Source of the DNA: UMGS1696 sp964457685
GTDB lineage: Bacteria; Bacillota; Clostridia; Oscillospirales; CAG-272
Length of the DNA stretch: 64,000 nucleotides
Direction: 5' to 3'
NCBI GenBank assembly: GCA_964457685.1
Contig: CAYWFS010000003.1
Location: 6,103 to 70,102, forward strand
Part shown: piece by piece, positions 8,318-17,339 of the stretch
Numbering within the stretch: position 1 is the stretch's first letter
Layout: each line of letters opens with the position of its first letter
Notes under the pieces: model-generated
The model's database searches: none
The model's input: the letters and a program-made list of their open reading frames with translations, nothing else
What the model was told of the DNA's origin: nothing
Program-made: the position numbers and the translations under genes

Positions 8318-9154
8318 TTATTTTATTTTCTCAACAAGCTCGGGAATGCATTCTTCAAATTTTACGCTGTACCAATGGTCACTGTCACCCATTGTACGCT
8401 TTATGCAGGAGACTGTCATATCAACCGCCGTCTTTTGTGCCTCCGCAAGACTCATACCCCGCATAAGTCCGCCGAACATTGTAGAAGCGAACACATCCCC
8501 CGTGCCGTGACAGCTTATCGGAAGATTTTCGGAGAAATATTCGCAAAACTCACCGCTTGCTCTGTTATATCCGACTACACCCTGCCTGCTTGTATCTGAG
8601 CTGTATCTTACCCCTGTTATTGCGGCAGACTCTGCACCAAGCTCCGTCAGCTTCACAAGAGTATTTTTTATGTACTCTTCATCGTATGTGCCGCTCTCTC
8701 TGTATTCCTCGCCAAGCATGAGTGACGCTTCGGTAAGATTCGGAGTGATTATCGTTGCCTTTGAGCAAAGCTTTTTCATAGCCTCCACAATGCTCATATC
8801 AAAGCCTGCGTAAAGCTTACCATCGTCCCCCATAACAGGGTCGATAAACGCAAGAGAGGGTCTGAAATCGTCTATAAAGTCCTCTATCATTTGTGCCTGC
8901 TCCGGTGAACCGAGATAACCCGTGTAAACTCCGTCAAAGTGAAGCTGTTCTTTCTTCCAATGCTCCGTAATTTTCGGTATATCCTCGCTGAGGTCACGGA
9001 AGGTATATCCGCAAAATCCTCCCGTATGAGTTGAAAGAACTGCTGTGGGTATAACGGCACACTCTACCCCCATTGCCGAAATAATGGGAAGTGCCACCGT
9101 TATCGAACATTTGCCGAAGCATGATATATCCTGTATTGTTACTGCTCTTTTCAT
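8318..9154 (-). CDS. pyridoxamine/pyridoxal kinase
   Basis: 278 residues of the ribokinase-like fold. It phosphorylates B6 vitamers with ATP to give pyridoxal 5'-phosphate (salvage). Visible are the N-terminal QDISCFGKCS substrate loop, the DPVMGDDGKLY motif in the middle and the GTGDVFAS anion-hole/catalytic-base motif near residue 217. The arrangement resembles PdxY/PdxK-type pyridoxamine kinases more than ThiD. It starts 25 bases after the Xer recombinase stop, with ggag 8 bases before the ATG, and is likely co-transcribed with it although the functions are unrelated. Confidence 0.88.
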   Translation of the reverse strand: MKRAVTIQDISCFGKCSITVALPIISAMGVECAVIPTAVLSTHTGGFCGYTFRDLSEDIPKITEHWKKEQLHFDGVYTGYLGSPEQAQMIEDFIDDFRPSLAFIDPVMGDDGKLYAGFDMSIVEAMKKLCSKATIITPNLTEASLMLGEEYRESGTYDEEYIKNTLVKLTELGAESAAITGVRYSSDTSRQGVVGYNRASGEFCEYFSENLPISCHGTGDVFASTMFGGLMRGMSLAEAQKTAVDMTVSCIKRTMGDSDHWYSVKFEECIPELVEKIK

Positions 9155-9179
9155 TTTTTAACTCCGATAATATTGATTT

Positions 9180-10220
9180 TTATATGTCTTCTTCATCATC
9201 GTCATGACGCTCTTCTTTTTTCTTTGGCTTTATTGACGACAACGGATTTCTGTACATGGCTTCCTCCATATGTGAGTCGGAGACGTGCGTGTATATTTGC
9301 GTGGTATTAAGCTGTTCATGCCCGAGAATATCTTTAAGCACACGAACGTCTACCTCCCCCGACTGATACATAAGAGTTGCGGCGGTATGTCTGAGCTTAT
9401 GTGCGGAATAATTTTTGTATTCAAGTCCCGCTTCACCGAGATATTTTTTTACCATCCACTGAACGGTCTTTACGGATATTCTTTGTCCGAGTCTCGATAG
9501 AAACAGTGCCTTTTCACTTCCGACCTTTGTTTTTTCCGCCATTCTTTTCGGGAGATACGCTTCAAGTGAGGTACGGCAGGCTTCGTTCAGGTAGACTATT
9601 CTCTCTTTTGCACCCTTTCCCATGACTTTCATCATTTTCAGATCCTTGTCAAGGTCTGTCGTATCTATTCCGCAAAGCTCAGACAAACGAAGTCCGCAGT
9701 TCAAAAACAACGTGAGTATACAATAGTCCCTCTCCCTTGTCTTTGACTCCGTATCGTTTGTAACGCTGTCAAGAAGATCTACGCACTCGTTTACGGAAAG
9801 GTGCTTGGGGAGCTTTTTCGGTTGTCTCGGTGCTTCTATATTTGCTACGGGATTGTTCTCGAACACCATTATTCTGCTGTTGCAATATTTATAAAACTGC
9901 TTTATCGCAGACAGCTTTCTTGCTCTTGCATCGGTTTTGTTGTCACGTCCGTTTTTCACATACGAAAGAAAGGAATACACATCCGTACTTGTCACGGAAG
10001 CGTAAAAATCAGAGTCAAGTCCGCTTATGTCGATATTATCAAACTCTTCGCCGACAAGCGGAATCGAATTTTTATCCGCATAAAGATACTTCGAGAATGT
10101 TCTGAGGTCAAAAAGGTATTCCGTCACCGTTTTCTGTGAACACCCCTGAACGACCTCTTTATAATTTGCGAACTTCCGAATAAGCTCGGGAAACTCGCTT
10201 CTGAATTCTTTTTCATCCAT
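9180..10220 (-). CDS. XerC/XerD-type tyrosine recombinase
   Basis: About 346 residues. An N-terminal SAM-like core-binding domain (about 1-120) is followed by the catalytic domain with the tyrosine-recombinase residues: Arg in GLRLSELCG, HxxR in HKLRHTAATL, a late His in LGHEQL and the nucleophile Tyr in TTQIYTHV. Such enzymes resolve chromosome dimers at dif or integrate elements; no dif, att site or mobile genes are seen here. The frame opens at 10241, but a TATAAT lies just 10 bases before that ATG, so the ATG at 10220, preceded by gagg, is preferred; this is uncertain. An acidic tail ends the protein. Confidence 0.85.
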   Translation of the reverse strand: MDEKEFRSEFPELIRKFANYKEVVQGCSQKTVTEYLFDLRTFSKYLYADKNSIPLVGEEFDNIDISGLDSDFYASVTSTDVYSFLSYVKNGRDNKTDARARKLSAIKQFYKYCNSRIMVFENNPVANIEAPRQPKKLPKHLSVNECVDLLDSVTNDTESKTRERDYCILTLFLNCGLRLSELCGIDTTDLDKDLKMMKVMGKGAKERIVYLNEACRTSLEAYLPKRMAEKTKVGSEKALFLSRLGQRISVKTVQWMVKKYLGEAGLEYKNYSAHKLRHTAATLMYQSGEVDVRVLKDILGHEQLNTTQIYTHVSDSHMEEAMYRNPLSSIKPKKKEERHDDDEEDI

Positions 10221-10241
10221 ACTTTTTGTATCGCCTCGCAT

Positions 10242-10436
10242 TCCATGATATAATTATAGCTCTTTATTTTCGATTTTTCCATCCGTAAATTGATTTATTC
10301 TTTAATGTTTTGATGATAGATTGTAAACTTTCGCTTGATACTCTTGTAATTGAAGCGAAAAAACAATAGAATATATGTGTAACAGATTTTACACGCACAA
10401 GCATTGCGTTATCACAATTATTTATCCGGAGAACTT
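10242..10436. promoter_or_regulatory. divergent control region of the recombinase and a membrane-protein gene
   Basis: On the plus strand TTGTAA (10344-10349) and TAGAAT (10367-10372) are 17 bases apart. A perfect 8-base inverted repeat, TTTCGCTT at 10329-10336 and AAGCGAAA at 10353-10360, brackets this -35, as an operator would. On the minus strand a TATAAT-like -10 sits near 10252 for the recombinase. Confidence 0.5.
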
Positions 10437-11006
10437 ATGAAAGATTTTTGGAGTGAAAACTCGAAAATTATAGGCAAGATTATTTTAAACCAGTTTGGCT
10501 CGACTTTCCTCGGAATTATGGTAATTACCGCCGCCTCTTCCGCTCAAAGTCAAAAGGCATGGCTCATGCTGTTCGCAAGTGCATTTGCCTCCCTGTTCTA
10601 CCTCTTTCTCGTCTACAATGTTATTTGGGAAAAGGGCGGTCAGGACAGAATCAGGATCGACGGTGGACGTGCGGTTAAAGACTCCTTAAAGGGTCTGAAG
10701 ATTTCTCTTATCGCAAACATACCCAACTTCATACTTGCACTTATCGTAATTATTTCCAATCCGTTAAAGGCAACTCACGAATGGGCGGCAACGCTCAATG
10801 TGGCAGGAAGAGCTATCTGTCTTCTTTGGGAAGGAATGTATCAGGGATTTGTTTCTTACTTCTCCCCTCACAATCCTCTCATTCATCTGCTCTACATATT
10901 CCCTGCCATTGCCGTAACGACCTTCGGTTATTTGCTCGGACTCAACAACAAGCGTATTTTATCCGTGTTTGAGTTGAAGCAGCCGAAACAGTCGAAGAAA
11001 AAATAA
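10437..11006 (+). CDS. integral membrane protein of unknown function
   Basis: 189 residues. Four hydrophobic segments are visible (around 15-37, 45-70, 95-117 and 150-172), with a charged cytoplasmic loop (KGGQDRIRIDGG) between the second and third and a Lys-rich tail. No family was recognised. The frame is open further upstream, but ccggag 5 bases before the ATG at 10437 sets the start. It has its own promoter with a bracketing inverted repeat and ends at a terminator, so it is probably a single-gene unit. Confidence 0.7.
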   Translation: MKDFWSENSKIIGKIILNQFGSTFLGIMVITAASSAQSQKAWLMLFASAFASLFYLFLVYNVIWEKGGQDRIRIDGGRAVKDSLKGLKISLIANIPNFILALIVIISNPLKATHEWAATLNVAGRAICLLWEGMYQGFVSYFSPHNPLIHLLYIFPAIAVTTFGYLLGLNNKRILSVFELKQPKQSKKK

Positions 11007-11013
11007 CATCGAC

Positions 11014-11062
11014 AAAAAAGTCCGCACAGGTCGCAAATTTTTACGATAAGGCGGACTTTTTT
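11014..11062 (+). terminator. intrinsic terminator between two membrane-protein genes
   Basis: Perfect 12-base arms aaaaaagtccgc and gcggactttttt, with an unusually long 25-base loop. The next gene starts 28 bases later with its own ribosome-binding site, so read-through or attenuation is possible. Confidence 0.7.
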
Positions 11063-11090
11063 ATTGCATTAAGAAAGGAAAAAATCGAAA

Positions 11091-11738
11091 TTGTCAAAAA
11101 ACAAGCTAATGTCCTCTCTCATGTCAATACTGAAAAATCTGAGGGCGAAAAACATTGTCGTGGCACTTATCGGCTCCGCTATACTTGCATTCGGACTGTA
11201 TAATGTCCACTCAATATCGAACGTAACCGAAGGCGGTGTTCTCGGACTTACACTTCTCCTGCACCACTGGCTGAGTATATCTCCTGCCATCAGCGGATTT
11301 ATAATGAATGCCGCCTGCTACATCCTCGGTTGGAAGACGCTCGGCAACGAATTCATCGTATACTCACTTATATCCAGTGCGGGATTTTCCGTTTCTTACA
11401 GGATATTTGAATTTTTTCCGCCGTTTTACCCGGGTTTTGCAAACCATCCTCTGCTTTCCGCTGTGGTCGGTGCGATTTTTGTCGGAGTCGGAGTCGGTCT
11501 TTGCGTAAGAGTTGGGGCGGCATCCGGAGGGGACGATGCTCTTTCGATGTCAATTTCGCATATCACCGGTCTCAAGCTTGAAAGCGTATATCTTGTATCG
11601 GATCTCGTTGTTCTTGTAGCATCTCTCAGCTATATTCCGCTCACAAGAATTGCGTATTCCCTGCTCACCGTAATCGTATCGGGACAGCTTATCGGCATTA
11701 TTTCACGCTTCAAGCTTAAGGAAAAAGCGGAAGCATAA
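11091..11738 (+). CDS. YitT/DUF161-like membrane protein
   Basis: 215 residues. Five to six hydrophobic segments; the family-typical GLYNVHSISNVTEGGVLGLTLLL region near residues 40-63 (small-residue loop after the first span) and the RVGAASGGDDALSMSIS loop near residues 137-153. Unlike full-length YitT (about 280 residues) it lacks the C-terminal cytosolic DUF2179 domain. Function of the family is unknown. TTG start with an aaagga ribosome-binding site; an ATG six codons on is an alternative. Converges with recQ only 7 bases away. Confidence 0.78.
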   Translation: MSKNKLMSSLMSILKNLRAKNIVVALIGSAILAFGLYNVHSISNVTEGGVLGLTLLLHHWLSISPAISGFIMNAACYILGWKTLGNEFIVYSLISSAGFSVSYRIFEFFPPFYPGFANHPLLSAVVGAIFVGVGVGLCVRVGAASGGDDALSMSISHITGLKLESVYLVSDLVVLVASLSYIPLTRIAYSLLTVIVSGQLIGIISRFKLKEKAEA

Positions 11739-11745
11739 ATGAAAA

Positions 11746-13581
11746 TCATTCGGAGAATTTCTTTATTATTTCGATAAAGAGTTCTCCGTATTTTTCTGCC
11801 TTGACCTTACCGACACCGGAGACCGTCATGAATTTCTCCATATTTTTCGGCATTACTCTGCACATATCGTAAAGTGCCGCATCGGTGAAAATGACGTATG
11901 CAGGGACAGAAAGCTGTCTTGCAAGGCGAAGTCTCTCCGCTCTGAGCTGTTCGAGAAGTCCGCCGTTTTGCATACTTTCCTCTGCAATACGACGTTTTTC
12001 CTTTACAACGGCTCTTTCGGGTGTGAGATTTTCACGCATGAACACCTGAGCTTTTCCGAGAAGAACATCTCTTGCTTTCGGAGTCAGGGACGGTATCTTA
12101 TATACAGAGCTGTCATCTATGCTTATATATCCCTGCATTCTCAGAGAATCAATGACACTTCTGATATATTTTGCCGTACAGCCTTTCATAATGCCGTAAG
12201 TTGAAAGAGAATCAAGACCATGCTTTTCTATCTGCTCGGTCATTGACCCCCTCAGAATCTCGCATATAGTAGTACTGCCGTAGGTGTTGTTCGTTCTTGC
12301 TATACACGACATTATTTTTCTCGAATCCTCGGTTATATCCTTCAGCTCGAAGTCTCCGTCGCAGTTTGAGCAACCCAAGCAGCTTTCCGAAGTGCTTTCT
12401 TCACCGAAATATCGAAGAAGATATGCTCTCAGACAGCCCATCGTCTTACAATAGTCCGCCATTTTATCGAGACGGAGAAGCTCGAGACGACGAAGCACCT
12501 CTCTGTCCTCCTGTGAAATCCCCTCGGCAGGCTCGCTTTTTTCGATAAGGAAGCGATTCAGCACAATATCGGATTCACTCCAAAGAAGAACACATTCCGC
12601 TTTTTCTCCGTCACGACCTGCTCGTCCCGCCTCCTGATAGTAGCTTTCCACATCTTTCGGCATATTGTAATGTATAACAAACGACACATTGGATTTGTCG
12701 ATTCCCATGCCGAATGCGTTTGTTGCTACCATTATTTTACATTTATCGTAAATAAAATCGTCCTGTGCATTATGACGTGCCGAGTCATCCATCCCTGCGT
12801 GATAAGCAAGTGCTGGAAATCCGTTTGAGTTTAGAAGCTCCGCAACAGCTTCAACTCCGTTTCTCGTTCCGCAGTAAACTATTCCGACCTTATCCGAATA
12901 TCTGTTGCGGATCAGCCTGAGCAGTTCATCGTTTTTTGTTTTCTTCATGGTTTTTATGACTTCAAAACGCAGATTCGGACGGTCGAATCCCGTTGTCACC
13001 TCAAGGGGTGAGTCAAGCTCGAGAAGATTTTTTATGTCCTCTCTGACCCTTTCGGTAGCTGTTGCGGTGAATGCTCCGACTGTGGGTCTTTTGTTTAAAA
13101 ATGATATAAAATTTTTTATTCCGAGATATGCCGGTCTGAAATCCTGTCCCCATCCCGAAACACAATGTGCTTCATCAACGGCTACAAGGCTTATATCAAG
13201 TTCGGCACATGACGACAAAAAGTCATCGGAAAATAGCCGTTCAGGTGCAAGGTAGATTATCTTATACACTCCGGCACGCATATTGGCAAGTACTTTAAGA
13301 TACTGCCCGTATGTAAGCGAGGAGTTTATATAAGCGGCTCTGACCCCCGACTGAACGAGAGTCATCACCTGATCCTTCATCAGAGATATAAGGGGAGAAA
13401 CGACTATGGTAATGCCACTGCTCATGAGTGCCGGTATTTGATAGCACACCGACTTTCCGCCGCCCGTTGGCATTACTGCGAGAACATCTCTTCCCGTGCA
13501 GAGAGCGTCTATTATCTCCGACTGACCTTTCCTGAATTCGCTATGTCCGAAGACTTCCTGTAATACTTCGTATTTGTTCAC
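11746..13581 (-). CDS. recQ: ATP-dependent DNA helicase RecQ
   Basis: 611 residues. 3'-5' superfamily 2 helicase acting on replication and recombination intermediates. Domains in order: helicase core with Walker A GGGKS at 40-44 and DEAH at 136-139, RecQ aromatic-rich loop (CVSGWGQDFRP), motif VI QEAGRAGRDG; a zinc-binding domain with four Cys (CLRAYLL...CLGCSNC); winged helix; and a C-terminal HRDC domain. The start is a GTG directly preceded by an in-frame TAA, with no clear ribosome-binding site. The 100-N gap begins 9 bases upstream, so translation is probably coupled to the preceding methyltransferase gene. Confidence 0.95.
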   Translation of the reverse strand: MNKYEVLQEVFGHSEFRKGQSEIIDALCTGRDVLAVMPTGGGKSVCYQIPALMSSGITIVVSPLISLMKDQVMTLVQSGVRAAYINSSLTYGQYLKVLANMRAGVYKIIYLAPERLFSDDFLSSCAELDISLVAVDEAHCVSGWGQDFRPAYLGIKNFISFLNKRPTVGAFTATATERVREDIKNLLELDSPLEVTTGFDRPNLRFEVIKTMKKTKNDELLRLIRNRYSDKVGIVYCGTRNGVEAVAELLNSNGFPALAYHAGMDDSARHNAQDDFIYDKCKIMVATNAFGMGIDKSNVSFVIHYNMPKDVESYYQEAGRAGRDGEKAECVLLWSESDIVLNRFLIEKSEPAEGISQEDREVLRRLELLRLDKMADYCKTMGCLRAYLLRYFGEESTSESCLGCSNCDGDFELKDITEDSRKIMSCIARTNNTYGSTTICEILRGSMTEQIEKHGLDSLSTYGIMKGCTAKYIRSVIDSLRMQGYISIDDSSVYKIPSLTPKARDVLLGKAQVFMRENLTPERAVVKEKRRIAEESMQNGGLLEQLRAERLRLARQLSVPAYVIFTDAALYDMCRVMPKNMEKFMTVSGVGKVKAEKYGELFIEIIKKFSE

Positions 13582-13590
13582 GTTTTACCA

Positions 13591-13690
13591 NNNNNNNNNN
13601 NNNNNNNNNNNNNNNNNNNNNNNNNNNNNNNNNNNNNNNNNNNNNNNNNNNNNNNNNNNNNNNNNNNNNNNNNNNNNNNNNNNNNNNNNN
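13591..13690. other. assembly gap (100 N)
   Basis: Exactly 100 undetermined bases, the conventional placeholder for a gap of unknown length. It removes the 3' end of the methyltransferase gene and leaves the methyltransferase-recQ junction unknown. Confidence 0.99.
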
Positions 13691-14223
13691 CTGTTTCTCC
13701 AACAGCACATAACGCCGTCTTCCTCGAGGATATAGTCATGGTCTGTGTATTCCGTCTTGAATTTGTACGGAGTATTCAAATCGAACACGAACACTCCCCC
13801 GTCTTCAAGATAGTTTGCGACAAGCGAAAAGCAACTGAGAAGCTCATCACGGGTGGTTAAATGATTTATGCCGTCGAGACAGCACACAACAGCGTCAACC
13901 GTTCCGTAAAGCTCAAAGCCGCACATATCGCTTTCAACAAACAGCACATTACCGATCCCCTCTGTTCTGACACGATTGTCAGCCACGGCAAGCATTTCCT
14001 CCGAAATATCGAGGGCGGTCATGTCGTAGCCTCTGCGTGCAAGCTCCAGCGTCATGCTTCCCGTTCCACACCCCATATCGAGAACCGAGCTTATATCCTT
14101 ATCGGCATATTTTTTAAAGCATTTCTCGATAAAGGTTGCCCATGCGGCATAATCGACCGTTTCGTTCAGTCTGTCATACACCGGTGCAAGAACGGAATAA
14201 CCGTTTGCCATATTATCAGACAT
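13691..14223 (-). CDS. class I SAM-dependent methyltransferase, 3' end lost in gap
   Basis: 177 residues are visible. The Rossmann methyltransferase core has motif I VLDMGCGTGSM, the acidic end of strand 2 (TALDISEEM), the adenine-binding acidic pair in VESDM and a motif IV-like VDAVVCCLDGINH. The pattern fits small-molecule or unknown-substrate methyltransferases of the UbiE/Methyltransf_25 type. The C-terminus lies in the gap; a TAA just past the gap may be its stop, but gap length is unknown so the frame cannot be trusted. It starts 10 bases after yerC ends, so yerC, this gene and recQ look like one operon. Confidence 0.8.
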
Positions 14224-14233
14224 ACACTTTACC

Positions 14234-14566
14234 TCAGAAGCTGAACTTGGAATCGTCTTCGGGCAGTCTTATGCCGCGTCTGTCGAGTCTTCTGATTATT
14301 TCACGATAGCCGCCATTGCCGTATTTGAGACAGCGGTTGATTCGGCTTATTGTCGCAGTGCTGAGTCCGGTGCTTTCTGATATTTCGGTGTACACCTTGC
14401 AGGTATCAAGCATTTTTGCACCGCACATTCTCTTTGACATTTCATCAAGCTCTTTGACCGTACACAGATCCTCGAAGAAATTGTAGCAGTCCTCAATAGT
14501 TTCAAGTGAGAGTATAGCCTGGAACAGATAATCCTTAGCGTCGTCTCTTCTTTCTTCCTTCAACAT
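14234..14566 (-). CDS. YerC/YecD family TrpR-related DNA-binding protein
   Basis: 110 residues. Resembles the YerC/YecD group of the Trp-repressor superfamily: N-terminal helices, TVKELDEMSKRM, then a helix-turn-helix TEISESTGLSTATISRINRCL with the typical GNGGY tail. It presumably represses target genes in response to an unknown signal; no tryptophan genes are nearby. The frame is open upstream, but taggagg 5 bases before the ATG at 14566 sets the start. First gene of the yerC-methyltransferase-recQ operon, with a minus-strand promoter just upstream. Confidence 0.88.
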   Translation of the reverse strand: MLKEERRDDAKDYLFQAILSLETIEDCYNFFEDLCTVKELDEMSKRMCGAKMLDTCKVYTEISESTGLSTATISRINRCLKYGNGGYREIIRRLDRRGIRLPEDDSKFSF

Positions 14567-14593
14567 AATTCCTCCTAAAGGTGTTTTTATAAT

Positions 14594-14622
14594 ATTATAC
14601 CACATTTTTTTCGTAAAGTAAA
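14594..14622 (-). promoter_or_regulatory. promoter of the yerC operon
   Basis: Minus-strand TTTACT and TATAAT with a 17-base spacer, 28 bases before the yerC start codon. Confidence 0.6.
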
Positions 14623-14650
14623 GTGGTTATTCGTGAAAAATTTTTTTAAT

Positions 14651-14679
14651 TTGCATTTTTTATATATTTGTGGTATTAT
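14651..14679 (+). promoter_or_regulatory. promoter of the phosphopantetheinyl transferase gene
   Basis: TTGCAT and TATTAT with a 17-base spacer, 34 bases before the ATG at 14713. It is back-to-back with the yerC promoter. Confidence 0.55.
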
Positions 14680-14712
14680 CATAGTAATGATTATTGGTAT
14701 TTTTGGAGACAT

Positions 14713-15225
14713 ATGGATATTTTAAAGATTTACAGCACGGATTTCTCGGTTTTTTCGTCCGGCGAGCTTCTTCTTCGGGCTGCTTCGATGTGCTTTGGAC
14801 TGAATGAAAGTGAGTTTAATGTAAAACGTGAACATGGCAAAAAGCCGTATTTTACATCTCACCCCGACATTCACTTTTCAATAAGCCACAGCGGAAGCAC
14901 ATGGGCGGTAGTGTTTGCTCCGTTTGAGGTCGGACTCGATATTCAGGTGGGCGGCACAAAAATTTCGCAGGAGAGGGTAGCCAAAAGATACTTTCATCCA
15001 CATGAATATGAGCTTTGGAGGAACGGATATGATTTCTACTCCGTCTGGACGAGAAAGGAAGCCGTTTGCAAGCTTCTCGGGTATGGGATCGACAAACGCT
15101 TTGCAATGACAGACACGTTCTCATGCGACTTCACCGTAAAGGAAATAGCTTTGCCCGACCACAGTGAGCTTTATGCCGCAGTTGCATACGAATCGGATTT
15201 TTCGTACAGCGTAGTTCAATTTTAA
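14713..15225 (+). CDS. Sfp-type 4'-phosphopantetheinyl transferase
   Basis: 170 residues, shorter than Sfp (about 224), with a reduced N-terminal part. It transfers the phosphopantetheine arm of CoA to carrier proteins. The conserved elements are KPYF, HFSISHSG (CoA-binding His/Ser), GLDIQ (Asp76) and WTRKEAVCKLLGYG (Lys115, Glu116). The second acidic residue of the usual GxDxE magnesium motif is Gln78 here, a variation to note. ggag 4 bases before the ATG supports this start. No polyketide or peptide synthase genes lie nearby, so the partner is unknown (perhaps acyl carrier protein). Confidence 0.85.
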   Translation: MDILKIYSTDFSVFSSGELLLRAASMCFGLNESEFNVKREHGKKPYFTSHPDIHFSISHSGSTWAVVFAPFEVGLDIQVGGTKISQERVAKRYFHPHEYELWRNGYDFYSVWTRKEAVCKLLGYGIDKRFAMTDTFSCDFTVKEIALPDHSELYAAVAYESDFSYSVVQF

Positions 15226-15233
15226 AACAAAAA

Positions 15234-15301
15234 GACAGCCTATGCCTTATATGCTCCAAATCTCATTTGCGGTGCATACAGCACAAGCTGTCAATTTTTT
15301 T
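15234..15301. terminator. bidirectional terminator between convergent genes
   Basis: Arms gacagc (15234-15239) and gctgtc (15287-15292) with an inner tatgc/gcata pairing. A T tract follows on the plus strand and another on the minus strand, so it can end both transcripts. Confidence 0.65.
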
Positions 15302-17339
15302 ATTTCATCTGAGGTTCTTCCTCTTTTTCGGGCATCGGAGATCTTTTACCGTCGCCTTGTGGCATTCCTTGAGGTGGCATGGGCGGTCTCTTTCCGTCTC
15401 CGTGAGGCATTCCCTGAGGTGGCATGGGCGGTCTCTTTCCGTCTCCGTGAGGCATTCCCTGAGGTGGCATGGGCGGTCTCTTTCCGTCACCTTGTGGCAT
15501 TCCCTGAGGTGGCATGGGCGGCATACCGCGGTTAAGCTCTCTTGCAGTCTCATTGCCTATGATGAAGTCCTCGGCAGACATTCCGTCTATGGGAGTTATA
15601 TAACGCTTTGCCTGAGTTGTGAAGAGGTCGTAGTAAACGCCTTTTTTCTTCATAAGCTCAGAGTGGTCTCCCATTTCAACGACTGCACCGTTTTCGAGAA
15701 CGATTATCTTATTTGCAACTGTTGCGGAAGAAAGTCTGTGAGAAACAAATATAGTAGTCTTATCCTTACGAAGTCTGTCGAACTGGTTGTATATCTCCTG
15801 CTCTGCGATTGCGTCAAGGCTTGCTGTAGGCTCGTCAAGGATTATTACATCGGAGTCGCTATAGAAAGCACGGGCGATAGAAAGCTTCTGCCACTGACCG
15901 ATAGAAAGCTCTATACCGTTTTCCTCGAAGTATCTCATAAGAGGAGTGTTGTACTTTCCGGGAAGATTTTCGATAAATCCGTCGGCTGAGGACTGCTTTG
16001 CGGCATTTACTATATCCTCATCGTTCATTTCACGGTCTATCTCACCGAACCACACGTTTTCCTTTACGCTTACGGCATATTTTCCGAAGTCCTGGAATAT
16101 TATACCGAACATGGAGTAAAGGTCTTCCGTATCGTATTCTTTAATGTCATGACCGTCAAGAAGAATTCGTCCCTCGGTGGGGTCATAAAGTCTCGTAAGA
16201 AGCTTGATAAGCGTTGTCTTACCGGCACCGTTCAATCCGACAAGAACGCAGGTGTCTCCGGGATCGAGAGTGAAGCTTACATGGTTGATAACATTACGCT
16301 CTGTTCCGGGATATGCAAAGGAAACATCGTCGAATACTATAGTATGAGGAGCGTGGTGGTCTATCTTTCTGGGGGCTTCAAGAAGAGGTACTATCTTTCT
16401 TTCCTCGTTCATGAACGAAATAAGGTTGTCGATAAACAGTGTTCCCTCGTAAATCGAAGCTGTGGTGGAAATTATAGTACCGATACCGCTTGCAATGGAT
16501 GACAATGCTCCCGTATAAAGAGAATAGTCACCGACTTCATAGCGACCTTCCGCTACACCCTTTGCGATGTAGATGAACAGACCGCAGTTTACGGTAGTCG
16601 TAATAAGGTTGAGCAGGATATTCCAAAGGCCCTCACCGACAAACAGCTTTTTAAGTCCGCCGAAGTATTTAAGGAATGTTTCCTGGTATCTTCCGATAAA
16701 GAGATCCGACAGATTAAAGAGGCGAACCTCCTTTACCATATCCTTATTGGTCATTATCTCGGAATAATATGACATCTGTCTGCGTTCTTTAGAATGGAAC
16801 TTAACGTACCAGAAGTTCTTTTTACGGTATGCAAAGTTGATTATTGCCGTGGGAATACTCATTGCGGCTATGATAACAGGAGCCCACGGACTTACCGCAC
16901 CGAGTATGATTATGAACGACAGCATACTGATAACGGTACTGATTATGGTAAAGTTATTGTTCAGTATCTGAATGGGTCGGCTACCTGCTTCACGCTTTGC
17001 ATTCTCGAATCTTTCATAGAATTCGGGCAGGTCAAAGCTTGCAAGGTCAACCTCACGAGCCTTATACATTATCTTAAGGTTGATGTGGTTAACAACAAGC
17101 TCATTTGCAATATTATTGAATATATTTGAAACACGGCTGACAACTCCGGTAAGGAAGTTAAAGCCGAATCGAATGATAAGCAGCTTTATTACCGTGTCAA
17201 ACATATTGCCGTTTCCCTGCACTGCCGATGTATAAGCGTCAGCGAGTGAGTTAAGCAGCTCTTTTCCGATAAGTGATGATATAACGGGTGTAACACCGTT
17301 CCAAATTGCCATGAACACCATGAAAAACAGAATCCACGG
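15300..17339 (-). CDS. ABC exporter (permease-ATPase) with Pro/Met-rich C-terminal repeats, 5' end lost in gap
   Basis: About 679 residues are visible. A transmembrane domain missing its first segments is followed by the ATPase with Walker A LVGLNGAGKTT, Q-loop, a variant signature LSIGQWQ, Walker B VIILDEPTASLD and H-loop FVSHRL, all catalytically sound. This is the MsbA/LmrA-type half-exporter architecture; substrate unknown, drug or lipid export likely. After the ATPase comes a tail of four 15-residue repeats of the form GMP-[QH]-GDGKRPPMPPQ and an acidic end. It lies directly downstream of a MarR regulator across the gap, so it is probably controlled by it. Confidence 0.88.
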   Translation of the reverse strand, partial: PWILFFMVFMAIWNGVTPVISSLIGKELLNSLADAYTSAVQGNGNMFDTVIKLLIIRFGFNFLTGVVSRVSNIFNNIANELVVNHINLKIMYKAREVDLASFDLPEFYERFENAKREAGSRPIQILNNNFTIISTVISMLSFIIILGAVSPWAPVIIAAMSIPTAIINFAYRKKNFWYVKFHSKERRQMSYYSEIMTNKDMVKEVRLFNLSDLFIGRYQETFLKYFGGLKKLFVGEGLWNILLNLITTTVNCGLFIYIAKGVAEGRYEVGDYSLYTGALSSIASGIGTIISTTASIYEGTLFIDNLISFMNEERKIVPLLEAPRKIDHHAPHTIVFDDVSFAYPGTERNVINHVSFTLDPGDTCVLVGLNGAGKTTLIKLLTRLYDPTEGRILLDGHDIKEYDTEDLYSMFGIIFQDFGKYAVSVKENVWFGEIDREMNDEDIVNAAKQSSADGFIENLPGKYNTPLMRYFEENGIELSIGQWQKLSIARAFYSDSDVIILDEPTASLDAIAEQEIYNQFDRLRKDKTTIFVSHRLSSATVANKIIVLENGAVVEMGDHSELMKKKGVYYDLFTTQAKRYITPIDGMSAEDFIIGNETARELNRGMPPMPPQGMPQGDGKRPPMPPQGMPHGDGKRPPMPPQGMPHGDGKRPPMPPQGMPQGDGKRSPMPEKEEEPQMK
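15340..15523 (-). repeat. 45-base in-frame tandem repeat coding a Pro/Met-rich tail
   Basis: Four copies starting at 15361, 15406, 15451 and 15496, each 45 bases (15 codons), nearly identical; Gln and His alternate at one position. The flanking bases on the low side are a degraded partial copy. Recent duplication is suggested by the near-identity, and copy number may vary between strains. Confidence 0.9.

Noticed and set aside
9180..10241. Integrase of a mobile element
   Set aside because: Catalytic residues are those of a tyrosine recombinase, but there are no att repeats, tRNA, phage or conjugation genes around it. A chromosomal Xer-like role is equally likely.
15340..15523. Short tandem repeats as a possible CRISPR array
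   Set aside because: Units are contiguous 45-base copies with no unique spacers, in frame with the exporter gene, and no cas genes are nearby.
15267..15989. Plus-strand frame with repeated Arg/His/Trp-rich units opposite the ABC exporter tail
   Set aside because: The repeats are the complement of the Pro/Met-rich tandem repeats of the exporter; the minus-strand frame is the real one.
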